Source: Fodinibius halophilus
Lineage (GTDB): Bacteria; Bacteroidota; Rhodothermia; Balneolales; Balneolaceae
Reading direction: 5' to 3'
Assembly (NCBI RefSeq): GCF_011059105.1
Contig: NZ_JAALLS010000003.1
Coordinates: forward strand, 124,001-188,000
Length of the DNA stretch: 64,000 bases
Below the pieces are notes generated by a model. That model was given only the letters and a program-made list of their open reading frames with translations, ran no database searches and was not told the origin of the DNA. Both the position numbers and the translations under genes were made by a program. Of this stretch, positions 25,969 to 34,504 are shown piece by piece. How positions within the stretch are numbered: the stretch's first letter is position 1; each line of letters opens with the position of its first letter.

Positions 25969-27742
25969 GGGGATTAGTTAGCCTTCTCTACAGTTAAATC
26001 CCTGCTTTATAAGATTCGTATACAACAGAGATTTCTCACTTCGTTCGAAATGACTCGTTGTTTGTTTACTGTAGCAAACTGCCCCTTACTACTCCCTAAA
26101 GTCACCTCGAGTATAGCGAGAGGTCTTTGTTCATAAAATACTATTCAAAATCTCGTCCGATCAAAATGGAAAGACAATGACTACAATTATTTTCAAAGCA
26201 CACCATTAGAAAACCCTCACCCCTCCTATCTTATGTAGACAGCGATTTGGTTCAAAACCAGATTATCAGGAATGTAAGCAATGCTCTGCAAATAATACTA
26301 TTTATATTGAAAATATAGGCGCTAAAATAAGAAGTCAGCCCAGCAGTCATCTCGACCAACGGGAGAGATCTTTGTTTCCATGGATAAGCTAATAAAACAA
26401 TGACTACAATTACTATTTAAGTCTATCATCGGGGGTTCCAGAAAAGAACTTAAACACCCTCCATGTCGATCTAGTGTTTTTTTCTCGAGAAAAGGAGTTT
26501 CCCTCCCTGCTCGCAGGGAGGGATCAAGGGTGGGTCAGAAAGACCATTCAAACTATCTTATCTTCCGCCGGACGCCAAACCCAGTCGCCCGACGGAGGGC
26601 AAAAAATCGTTCAAAATGACGTGAAGCAATCTCTCTGAAGAAACGGGCTGGAATATGAAGATTTCCTTTAGATTCTACGGGAACCTTTTCAAGGAGATCC
26701 TTCGACTTCACTTCGTTGCGCTCAGGATAACAGTGGTTCTGCTGGAGAACGGAGTTTCCTTACCTGATCGTAGGGTGAGACCAAGGGTGGGTCAAAAGCA
26801 GTACATGCGTTCCAACGCAGAGCATTAAAAACGAGATCCCGAAACAAGTTCGGGATGACAAGGTATTTTTATAATATGGTTTTCCAATCAGGGTTCTGGT
26901 CCCGACAGCTGTCGGGATACGATTCCCTGCGTGCTACGAAGCCATACCTACGCCTATGGGCTTTGGCAGATTTCACCTTGGCGTAGTAGTACCAGCAGTT
27001 TTTTCGTATATTTTTTGCTGACAAAAAATGGGCACCACACCTACTGATAACTTGTATCAACTATATCTCAATATAATCTCACAAGTCGCAGCCGTACGCC
27101 AGTATAGGCAACCATTTCTAATGTAATAACCCCATCCTGTCCCCCCTAAGGGGACTTTACCTTCCCTTATATAATTCGCCGCCCCAATCAACCGACAAAA
27201 GACAACACATCATCCCAAAAAATATCCTCAGCGTCTTTAACAAACGTGTAGCCTAACAAGCAGCAGAGATTGTAGAGAATCTCTATGCAGAAAATGATTC
27301 CATTACGTTCTAAGTGACTATATTCCCCTTACCCAAAACCATGATCTCCAAAAATTTCAAATATATTTCACCTTAACCATTTCGTCTCACAAATATAACA
27401 ATTGCTTTTGTAGTTTTTTTCCAAATTTTTATATTCACATAAGGATGAAATCCTTAACTATCTTAAATCTAGGATAACCAATGGGATTCTTGAAGAGATC
27501 AACTCGAAAATATAACTGATTGAACACAGGACTCAGGTCACCGAAACACAACTAATTTTATTAACATTATTTACTCCACCTGCAATAAACCCACATTCGA
27601 CTCCCCACAGCATTCAAGATAGAACCTATTTATTCATTATTTACACAACAATATCTCACAAAATGAGATTATGCTTTACTTAATTGAATCCTAAATAAAT
27701 AAGCAGTGAAGATTATCTAAATGCACTAAATCATTTTAACAA
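25969..27742. repeat. Gene-free, repeat-rich spacer of about 1.8 kb
   Basis: No open frame here looks like a protein. Several repeat motifs occur. TTTCTCACTTCGTTCGAAATGAC lies near 26033; CAATGACTACAATTA occurs at about 26175 and 26400; AAGGGTGGGTCA occurs near 26525 and 26783, each preceded by a GAGTTTCC element. CCTTCGACTTCACTTCGTTG is at about 26698, and the perfect palindrome CCCGACAGCTGTCGGG at 26901-26916. A TAGGTATGGCTTCGTAG segment (minus strand, ~26935-26955) recurs near 310-333. The last 300 bases are AT-rich and may hold the promoter of the LuxR-type gene. Confidence 0.6.
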
Positions 27743-27997
27743 ATGATAAAATTTATGAGAGATATTAGTAATGCAAATAAAAACCTAACCTTGCTAATAG
27801 CATATCGTGATTTAAGTAAGAGAGAGTGCCAAGTTTTAAAATTACTTTCAGAGGGTAAGCAAAACGCCCTAATAGCTGAAGAACTTTCTATCAGTAAAAA
27901 AACAGTGGAAAATCATATTACCAATATTGGAAACGAACTGAATATAAAGGGAGTGGGAAGTTTAAGGAAGTGGTTAAAGGATTCTAAGCTAAGTTAA
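27743..27997 (+). CDS. Small LuxR-type HTH protein
   Basis: 84 residues. After a 25-residue lead comes a full LuxR/GerE helix-turn-helix: LSKRECQVLKLLSEGKQNALIAEELSISKKTVENHITNIGNELNIKGVGSLRKWL. There is no receiver or sensor domain, and no upstream frame would supply one, so this is a stand-alone DNA-binding unit or a remnant. The gene is AT-rich compared with core genes. An IS256-family element is inserted so that its 9-bp target copy overlaps the last bases and stop codon. It may regulate the peptide export cluster downstream; that is inference from position. Confidence 0.7.
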   Translation: MIKFMRDISNANKNLTLLIAYRDLSKRECQVLKLLSEGKQNALIAEELSISKKTVENHITNIGNELNIKGVGSLRKWLKDSKLS

Positions 27998-28001
27998 AAC
28001 C

Positions 28002-29183
28002 GCTTGTGCAACTTTTTTCTGTAAAAGTTACTTAGCCATAGCAGGTTGATGAATCTTCAGATATCGCTGACTCGTGATCCAATCCTCATGCTGTTCTTTA
28101 AGCATCGCTCCAAACAGCCGCAGGCAGCTGTCCGGGTTGGGAAAAATCCGCACCGGTTTGCTGCGACGCTTTAACTCCTGGTGAAGTCGCTCAACTGCGT
28201 TGGTTGTGCGCATTCTTCGGCGATGAGCCTTTGGGGCCACCTGGAAGACGGTTAAGGTTTGGGGCGCCTGCTCGCTTAGCCAGACGGCCACATCCGGCAG
28301 TGGATCCGCCAGCTCATCGACCAGCTCCTCAAGGGTGGCTTTCCGGTAGGAGTTCTCTTTTCGCCACATGTGTTCCAGTGCCTGGAGCATTTGATCCTCA
28401 CGCTTTTTGGGGACCTGATCAAGGGCATTCTGGCGAAAATGGTATTGGCAGCGTTGCCACGGGACTCCAGAATAGTGCTCACGCAAGGCCGCCTTGATCC
28501 CGGGATGATTGTCACTGACAAACAACTGAACCCCGGAAAGCCCACGCTTCTTAAGCCCACCGACAAACCTGCTCCAGACTGCTTTGGATTCGCCCCATCC
28601 GGTCTCCACGGCCAGCACGTGACGATGGCCCTCTTTTCAGACACTCCGATAGCTACCAGAACCGCCATATCGACGATGATCCCGTCGCGCCGGCACCGCT
28701 CGTAGCGGGCATCGATCTTTACGTAGGGAAAGTCTTGGTTCAGTGGCCGGACCCGCCAGGCCTCCAGTTCCGCATCCAGTTGCTCGGAAAAACGACTGAT
28801 GGTACTCGCAGAGAACTCTTTGCCAAACAACCGTTCGGTCACCTTGGCCATCTTCCGCGTGGACACGCCCTGTACGTAGGTCTCGGCCAGGGCCGCTACC
28901 AAGGCTTTTTCGCTGCGCTCGTAGGGATCCGCCCCAATATGTTGGTCACGTTCGAGTTCCATAAGTTGTTGGAGTCCTAATTGTATAATCTCTGCCAGCA
29001 GGTTCTCGCTGCCGGACCCCAGCAGATCTTCTAGCTGAAATTCTGATGATTCCTTCGTATCCTTTTCCTTAGAGATCATGGCAATAATGGTTTTGGTTAT
29101 GATTTTTGGTGAATCAACCAAAACCTAGCCATGGCCTTTCTTTTTTCTACTTATCTACTTTTACAGAAACTATTATACACAGC
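28002..29183 (-). mobile_element. IS256-family insertion sequence, decayed, with 9-bp target duplication
   Basis: The element is 1182 bp. Its ends are imperfect inverted repeats: left GCTTGTGCAAC..TTTCTGTAAAAGT (28002-28026), right the reverse of GCTGTGTATAAT..TTTCTGTAAAAGT (29159-29183). They share a perfect 13-base core. GTTAAAACC flanks both sides as a direct repeat (27993-28001 and 29184-29192), matching the 8-9 bp duplications of IS256-family insertion. It encodes one transposase, now broken. Its GC content is visibly higher than the AT-rich surroundings. Confidence 0.9.
28028..29079 (-). pseudogene. IS256-family transposase, frameshifted and internally deleted
   Basis: The frame starts at ATG 29079 (MISKEKDTKESSEFQLEDLL) and runs through YVQGVSTRKMAKVTERLFG and the DDE aspartate segment YVKIDARYERCRRDGIIVDMAVLVAIGVSE. 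At 28634-28637 a run of four A (coding strand) has lost one base: restoring it joins VSEKEGHRHVLAVETGWGES and the rest (VSDNHPGIKAALREHY, TTNAVERLHQELKRR). Near 28905-28925, PYERSE runs straight into KALVAALAE. Family members have about 45-50 more residues there (GYRNGYKPRTLKTRVGELEL region), so a deletion between short RSE repeats is likely. The protein is almost surely inactive. Confidence 0.88.
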
Positions 29184-29224
29184 GTTAAAACCCGAAAACT
29201 ATAATTTCACTTATAATAATTGGA

Positions 29225-29488
29225 ATGAATATAGATAAAACAAATATGAGAGAATGGGAGCAGCCTAGTGTATGGCAGCGGCTGAAGAATTCCCTTATTA
29301 CTGCACTCATAGGTATATTCCTATATCTACATAATTCCAACAAACTATTTTATTGTATTTTTAGATAATAATACTATTTATATAATTTTTTATTCATACA
29401 TGGCAATTTGCTTACTATTAGGCTGGTTAGCCGATGATAAAATAATCAATTTTTATTAGTTAAAATTTCGGACTGGTGGGATCCGCAA
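29225..29488 (+). pseudogene. Decayed copy of the two-helix membrane protein at 30074
   Basis: An ATG at 29225 opens MNIDKTNMREWEQPSVWQRLKNSL.., which aligns with SVWQRIKDSIAALLMGIVIY of the gene at 30074. It is cut by TAA at 29366. In another frame LDNNTIYIIFYSYMAICLLLGW matches LDNSIIYVILSLYLATCLLVGW, and in a third KISDWWDPQDM matches KIMDWWDP. The 3' flanks match too (AGATATGTTTAAATAATA.TGCACTTCAT), including a weakened terminator. This is a tandem duplicate with at least two frameshifts and a lost stop codon. It lies just downstream of the IS element. Confidence 0.85.
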
Positions 29489-29662
29489 GATATGTTTAAA
29501 TAATAGTGCACTTCATCTAATCTCTAAAAGCACCCCTAAAATAATGAGGGTATATTTATTTTTGCAAAATAGATAAATGTTATAGTATGACTATAGATGG
29601 TAATAAAGCTACACTGAGTTAAGTGTGGTTAAATAAATATTAAAATAAACATACAGATAGAT

Positions 29663-29857
29663 ATGGAAAATCAAGATAATATACTCGGGAGATCAGAAAT
29701 GAAGCAGATCACGGCTGGTAATTATTCAACCTGCAATCAACAATCTTGTTATGTGGTGGGGACTAATAAATATGAATGTAAGCTAGGTGGCGGATATTTA
29801 GCACACTGCGTGCAATTTAATGAACTCCATTGCCAGAATTTTGTGTGCCACCCATGA
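29663..29857 (+). CDS. Six-cysteine double-glycine-type precursor peptide
   Basis: 64 residues, AT-rich. The leader MENQDNILGRSEMKQITAG resembles Bacteroidota natural-product leaders (..LSRxEMKxIxGG) cut by C39 peptidases after GG or AG. The predicted core of 45 residues has six cysteines at 24, 29, 39, 49, 57 and 62 (C-x4-C-x9-C-x9-C-x7-C-x4-C), suited to three disulfides. There is no Sec signal peptide. A TATTTTTG box at 29557-29564 fits the Bacteroidota -7 motif, but no clear -33 box is seen. A perfect hairpin terminator follows, so it forms its own transcript. The exporter and VKOR-thioredoxin genes lie downstream. Its activity is unknown. Confidence 0.72.
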   Translation: MENQDNILGRSEMKQITAGNYSTCNQQSCYVVGTNKYECKLGGGYLAHCVQFNELHCQNFVCHP

Positions 29858-29883
29858 TAACCAATTCTTTATAACGATTTATT

Positions 29884-29928
29884 ACAGACCTGAGTTACAT
29901 AAGAATAATACTCAGGTCTGTTTATTAA
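29884..29928 (+). terminator. Strong terminator of the precursor peptide gene
   Basis: ACAGACCTGAGT pairs perfectly with ACTCAGGTCTGT over 12 bp, followed by TTATTAA. It begins 27 bases after the peptide stop codon. Confidence 0.88.
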
Positions 29929-30073
29929 CTTATAGACAGATTTCATATTACCCATGAGTACATTTATTGGCTTATTTATTAAGGTTGTGTTAATAATTAT
30001 TATACATGCCCCCTGGCTTTAGAAAAGTTTCAATAAATGTAATTTAATCATCAATAATGTTACAGACTTGTGT

Positions 30074-30349
30074 ATGAAAGAGGAATTAGCTGATTCCATA
30101 AGAAAAGAGGAAAAAAAAACAACGACAAGTGTTTGGCAGCGGATAAAGGATTCCATTGCTGCTCTACTTATGGGTATAGTCATATATTTCATAGCGCCAA
30201 TAGGCCTTATCCATATGCATTTAGATAATAGTATTATTTATGTGATTTTGAGTTTATATTTGGCCACATGCTTGTTGGTGGGTTGGTTCTACGGTAAACA
30301 AACAAGAAATATTTTATATGCTAAAATTATGGATTGGTGGGATCCGTAA
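30074..30349 (+). CDS. Small two-helix membrane protein, candidate immunity or accessory factor
   Basis: 91 residues from ATG at 30074; a TTG at 30068 is possible. The N-terminus is charged and ends in a KEEKKTTTSVWQRIKDS amphipathic stretch. Two membrane segments follow (IAALLMGIVIYFIAPIGLI and SIIYVILSLYLATCLLVGW), and the tail is KIMDWWDP. Related sequences occur as a pseudogene at 29225 and, more distantly, at 35916. Small membrane proteins beside bacteriocin genes are often immunity proteins, which is an inference here. A run of nine A at 30111-30119 near the N-terminus is a possible slippage point. No family is recognised. Confidence 0.65.
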   Translation: MKEELADSIRKEEKKTTTSVWQRIKDSIAALLMGIVIYFIAPIGLIHMHLDNSIIYVILSLYLATCLLVGWFYGKQTRNILYAKIMDWWDP

Positions 30350-30389
30350 GATATGTTTAAATAATAATGCACTTCATTTAATATCTTAA

Positions 30390-30424
30390 ATACCCCCCAA
30401 AATAATGAGGGGATATCTTTTTAG
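30390..30424 (+). terminator. Intrinsic terminator after the two-helix protein gene
   Basis: ATACCCC pairs with GGGGATAT around CCAAAATAATGA, followed by CTTTTT. A degraded version of the same hairpin follows the pseudogene near 29530-29563. Confidence 0.75.
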
Positions 30425-30465
30425 ATTATTCATCAAAAATCGTTTCGTTAAACTAATTATTTATC

Positions 30466-32106
30466 ATGCAAAAACTTGTATCTAAAGAAAAAGTCCTTTC
30501 TCAATACCTCAATTATTTGGATATACCAGTTTCAAGTAGTTACTGCGAAAAACTGGTTGCCTCACACCCCCATCATACTACGCTACTGAGCATTGCTGAT
30601 ACTCTAAAATTGTTAGGAGTTCCAAATAAGATTTTTCGTATTAAGAGGGAAGAGCTTGAAAACATATCCTTCCCATATGTATTGCATCTTAACACGGATA
30701 GTGGTGAGTTAATAGCAATTATGGATAGCAAAGATTTGGAGGAGAAACAACCTTTTTTAGAGGATTGGGATGGTGTTGTGCTTAAAGCAGAACCAACCCC
30801 AATAATAAGCGATGAAGAAAACCAGTCCCATATTTCGAAAGAACGGGATGCAAAAATTAGTTCCGTTTTATTTGTTGCAGCGGTGGCTTTTCTTTTGTTT
30901 TTGCTATTTATCCAGAATATATCGTGGGTCTATTTTTCATTTTTAATTACTGCTGCTGCCGGCACAGTATTAGGATACATCCTTGTGGCAAAAGATTTAG
31001 GTATTGAATATAAAGCTGTAATGTCCTTTTGCAACAAGGGAGGAATGCGAACAAGCTGTGATCAAGTATTAGGGTCTCAAGATGCCAAAATTTTTGGCAG
31101 GGTAACTTTTTCGGACGCCGTGTTGAGTTATTTCAGCTTTCAATTAATCATAGTTGGGCTTATTGCTCCGGTTTATGAAAACCCAGTTGGTTTCTTATGG
31201 GTTTTGTCTATGCTTAGTGTTCCAGCTCTACCGATTATAGGTTATTCGTTATACTCCCAATTTTTTAAGCTCCAATATTGGTGCAAGCTGTGCCTGTTTG
31301 TAGATGGAATTCTTATGATACAAGCAGTTTTGGGGGGATTAATGTACAGTATGGCTACAATTACTGTGGCTGATTATAGTTTTTTTGCTATCGGTGTATC
31401 AATCTTTTTATTCACTGTAGTAAGTTCCCTTATTTTTTTGCTGAAATTGAAATTGGCCGCAGGAAAACGGGCTACTCAGGCTGAAATCAAAGCGAATCGT
31501 ATAAAATACAATCCCTCTGTTTTTTCTTGGCTTCTTTCACAAGAAAAGCAACTAAATATCACACCGTTTGATAAGGAGTTACAGGTTGGATCTCCAACTG
31601 GCTCAATCAAAATAGTTATGGCAGCCAGTTTTTCATGTATACATTGTAAAAAAAGCTTCCAAAAATTTACTCAACTAAATGAATTATATCCTGGTCAACT
31701 AAATCTAGTATTTAGGTTTTTACCTGATAAAGAATTAAACAATAAAGGTTCTCTTGCAAAAACCTTTTGGGGCTATTGGCTGCTGCAAATATATGAGGAC
31801 AATGAAGAGATTCCTCGTACCAAGCAGCTTATTCAGGATAAATTTACATTGTCATCTGATACATTTAAAGAAAAATATAAGCAGGATAAAAATATTGATG
31901 ATAAATTAATAGAAGATCTTTCATACCAACAAGCCAAATGGTTTGATATGTATGATATTAAAAGCACACCTAGTTTTTTTATTCAAGATCATCAACTTCC
32001 TGATGGCTATCAAATAAATGATCTTAAAAGATTAATACCAGGATTAATAGAAGCATCACAAGAAAAAAACAACCAACCATTCGTCCCATTCTCCCGACAT
32101 CTATAA
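30466..32106 (+). CDS. C39-like/VKOR/thioredoxin fusion oxidoreductase
   Basis: 546 residues in three parts. Residues ~1-110 resemble a C39 peptidase domain (LLSIADTLKLLGVPNKIFRIKREELENISFPYVLHL) but lack the catalytic Cys and His. Residues ~125-330 are a VKOR membrane domain, with loop cysteines in FCNKGGMRTSCDQVL and the active-site CxxC in YWCKLCLFVDG. After ~385 comes a DsbA-like thioredoxin domain with CIHC in VMAASFSCIHCKKSFQKF and a cis-Pro-type STPSFFI. VKOR reoxidises the thioredoxin domain with quinone and forms disulfides outside the inner membrane. Its neighbour encodes a six-Cys peptide, the likely substrate. The gene is AT-rich. Confidence 0.88.
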   Translation: MQKLVSKEKVLSQYLNYLDIPVSSSYCEKLVASHPHHTTLLSIADTLKLLGVPNKIFRIKREELENISFPYVLHLNTDSGELIAIMDSKDLEEKQPFLEDWDGVVLKAEPTPIISDEENQSHISKERDAKISSVLFVAAVAFLLFLLFIQNISWVYFSFLITAAAGTVLGYILVAKDLGIEYKAVMSFCNKGGMRTSCDQVLGSQDAKIFGRVTFSDAVLSYFSFQLIIVGLIAPVYENPVGFLWVLSMLSVPALPIIGYSLYSQFFKLQYWCKLCLFVDGILMIQAVLGGLMYSMATITVADYSFFAIGVSIFLFTVVSSLIFLLKLKLAAGKRATQAEIKANRIKYNPSVFSWLLSQEKQLNITPFDKELQVGSPTGSIKIVMAASFSCIHCKKSFQKFTQLNELYPGQLNLVFRFLPDKELNNKGSLAKTFWGYWLLQIYEDNEEIPRTKQLIQDKFTLSSDTFKEKYKQDKNIDDKLIEDLSYQQAKWFDMYDIKSTPSFFIQDHQLPDGYQINDLKRLIPGLIEASQEKNNQPFVPFSRHL

Positions 32107-32153
32107 ACCCTCATCCTGTTATGTTTTCTGCGTTATATTTTATTAGCTGCATA

Positions 32154-32191
32154 CCATAACTATATCTCTGTCTTCTCAGATATAGTTATGG
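32154..32191 (+). other. Perfect hairpin between oxidoreductase and exporter genes
   Basis: CCATAACTATATCT and AGATATAGTTATGG pair over 14 bp around a 10-base loop. No T-run follows (GCCAGGAAGG), so it is not a classic terminator. It could be an mRNA processing or stability element, or a terminator of another kind, that separates expression of the two genes. Confidence 0.65.
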
Positions 32192-32307
32192 CCAGGAAGG
32201 TAAATCCATGTGAATACTATTGACAATTATTTTCTACATCAAATCTTAACATTACACAATGTCGTTTCGCTGGCATAAACAACAAAATTAAATTTAAGAA
32301 ACAGTAG

Positions 32308-34497
32308 ATGGCACGATTCAAAGTTTACCGCCAGCATGATCAGATGGACTGTGGGCCCACCTGCCTGCGTATGATTGCCAAACATTATGGCAGGAATTAT
32401 ACCCTGCAGACGCTTCGCAAGAAAAGCGGCATCAATCGTGAGGGGGTATCCCTGTTGGGGATGAGCGAAGCGGCCGAAGAGATCGGTTTCCGCACTATTG
32501 GGGCAAAACTTAGCTGGGAGCAGCTAAAAAAGGAAGCGGAACTCCCCTGTGTCATACACTGGGGCCAAGAGCATTTTGTGGTCGTCTATAAAATAAGCGG
32601 ACAAAAGGTATATATCGCCGATCCGGCCAAAGGAAAAGTAGTATATAAAAAAGATGATTTTCTGCAGCAGTGGCTGAGTTCAAAAGTGGATGAGCAGGCT
32701 GCTGGAATAGCGTTACTACTGCATACCACCCCCAAGTTTTATGATCTGGAAGGGGAAGAAAACAACGAGCTGAACTTTAGCCGTCTGTTGCGCTACGTGC
32801 TGCCCTACAAGAATCTGATGTTCCAGTTGGCACTGGGCTTGCTCGTGGGAAGTGCCCTCCAGCTTGTGGTTCCCTTTTTAACCCAGTCAGTGGTAGATAT
32901 CGGGATCCAAAACCGGGATTTGAACTTTATCTACCTCATTCTTATTGCCCAGGTGATGTTGTTTATTGGGCGAACGGCTGTCGAATTTATACGATCCTGG
33001 ATCTTACTGCATATGAGTACCCGTATCAACATTTCTATTCTATCCGATTTTCTGATCAAGCTGATGAAGCTGCCTATGGCATTTTTTGATACGCGCATGA
33101 TCGGTGATATTATGCAGCGGATGGAAGACCATGCCCGTATTCAAAACTTTTTGACCAGTAAAACCCTGAGTACGCTGTTCTCTTTTGCTACCCTTTTTGT
33201 TTTCGCCATTGTGTTGGCTTACTACCATATGATGATCTTTACCATTTTCTTAGTGTGTAGCGTGTTATATGTAATTTGGGTGATGCTCTTTCTTAAAAAG
33301 CGAAGAGAGCTCGACTATCGTCGTTTCGGTATTTCTTCCAATGACCAAAGTAAAGTGATCCAGCTTGTTGAAGGCATGCAGGAGATTAAGTTGAACACCT
33401 GTGAAAAACAGAAACGCTGGGAATGGGAGCGCCTGCAGGCACGTCTGTTCAAATATAAGGTCAGCAACCTTTCTCTTAACCAGTACCAGCAGGCCGGCGC
33501 CTTTTTTATTAATGAAGGCAAAAATATCGGGATCACTTTTATTGCAGCTGTTGCGGTAGTCAATGGCCAGCTCACATTGGGGGCAATGATGGCGGTGCAG
33601 TATATTATTGGTCAGCTAAATGGACCTATTGAGCAGCTCATTACTTTTGTACGGTCAGCCCAGGATGCCCATTTAAGTCTTGAGCGCCTGAATCAAATCC
33701 ACCAACAGGAGGATGAAGAACCGGAAGATGAAAGCTTCATTTATACCCTGCCAGAACAACGAGATATCGAAATAAAAAATGTGAGCTTCTCGTATCCGGG
33801 AGCGGGAAATGAACAGGTATTGAAAAATATTAATATGCGCATTCCCGAAGGGAAGACAACGGCTATAGTTGGGATGAGTGGCAGCGGTAAAACAACTTTG
33901 CTGAAGCTATTGCTTAAATTCTATAAGTTGGACAACGGAAGTATTCATTTGGGGAACGTAAATCTTTCAAATATGGGGCACCGCAGCTGGCGGTCGCATT
34001 GCGGAGTGGTAATGCAGGACGGTTTTATTTTCTCCGATAGTATTGCTGCAAACATTGCAGTGGGAGAGGATCACCCGGATATGCAAAAGATGCAGCACGC
34101 CGTTCAGGTGGCTAATATTCATCCCTTTATAGCGTCACTGCCATTGGGCTACAACACCAAGATCGGCTCCGAGGGCAATAGCATCAGTATGGGACAAAAA
34201 CAGCGTATTTTAATTGCCCGGGCAGTCTATATGGATCCGGAGTTTATCTTTTTTGATGAAGCTACCAACTCGCTGGATGCCAATAACGAGCGAGCAATTA
34301 TGGAAAGCCTGGAAGCCTTTTTTGAACAGCGTACAGTGGTAGTGGTGGCCCACAGGTTGAGTACGGTAAAAAATGCAGACAATATTGTTGTTCTCAGTAA
34401 CGGGGAAATTGTAGAGCAGGGCACGCATCAGGAACTTACGAATCTGGAAGGAGACTATTTCAAGTTGGTAAAAAATCAGCTGGAACTGGGAAATTGA
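32308..34497 (+). CDS. Peptidase-containing ABC transporter (C39 PCAT)
   Basis: 729 residues. The N-terminal C39 peptidase has catalytic Cys15 in DQMDCGPTCLRMIAKHYG, His89 in HWGQEHFVVVYK and Asp105 in IADPAKGK. Six membrane helices span about 165-440. The ATPase has Walker A GMSGSGKTT, signature SMGQKQRILIARAV, Walker B FIFFDEATNSLD and the H-loop VVAHRLSTV. Such transporters cut leaders after GG-type motifs and pump the mature peptide across the inner membrane. The precursor at 29663 is the obvious cargo. It is followed eight bases later by an HlyD adaptor. Base composition is closer to core genes than the peptide and VKOR genes. Confidence 0.95.
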   Translation: MARFKVYRQHDQMDCGPTCLRMIAKHYGRNYTLQTLRKKSGINREGVSLLGMSEAAEEIGFRTIGAKLSWEQLKKEAELPCVIHWGQEHFVVVYKISGQKVYIADPAKGKVVYKKDDFLQQWLSSKVDEQAAGIALLLHTTPKFYDLEGEENNELNFSRLLRYVLPYKNLMFQLALGLLVGSALQLVVPFLTQSVVDIGIQNRDLNFIYLILIAQVMLFIGRTAVEFIRSWILLHMSTRINISILSDFLIKLMKLPMAFFDTRMIGDIMQRMEDHARIQNFLTSKTLSTLFSFATLFVFAIVLAYYHMMIFTIFLVCSVLYVIWVMLFLKKRRELDYRRFGISSNDQSKVIQLVEGMQEIKLNTCEKQKRWEWERLQARLFKYKVSNLSLNQYQQAGAFFINEGKNIGITFIAAVAVVNGQLTLGAMMAVQYIIGQLNGPIEQLITFVRSAQDAHLSLERLNQIHQQEDEEPEDESFIYTLPEQRDIEIKNVSFSYPGAGNEQVLKNINMRIPEGKTTAIVGMSGSGKTTLLKLLLKFYKLDNGSIHLGNVNLSNMGHRSWRSHCGVVMQDGFIFSDSIAANIAVGEDHPDMQKMQHAVQVANIHPFIASLPLGYNTKIGSEGNSISMGQKQRILIARAVYMDPEFIFFDEATNSLDANNERAIMESLEAFFEQRTVVVVAHRLSTVKNADNIVVLSNGEIVEQGTHQELTNLEGDYFKLVKNQLELGN

Positions 34498-34504
34498 GAT
34501 AATT

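Noticed and set aside
26869-27060. 63-residue minus-strand frame (YYYAKVKSAKAHRRRYGF..)
   Set aside because: It runs through repeat and palindrome sequence in the gap; part of the same text recurs near 310-333. It looks like a repeat read-through, not a gene.
28370-28705. 111-residue plus-strand frame opposite the transposase
   Set aside because: It is an antisense shadow of the GC-richer transposase gene with no protein-like composition.
29954-30022. 22-residue hydrophobic frame MSTFIGLFIKVVLIIIIHAP..
   Set aside because: It could be a small membrane peptide, but there is no ribosome-binding site and the AT-rich spacer gives such frames by chance. Not listed as a gene.
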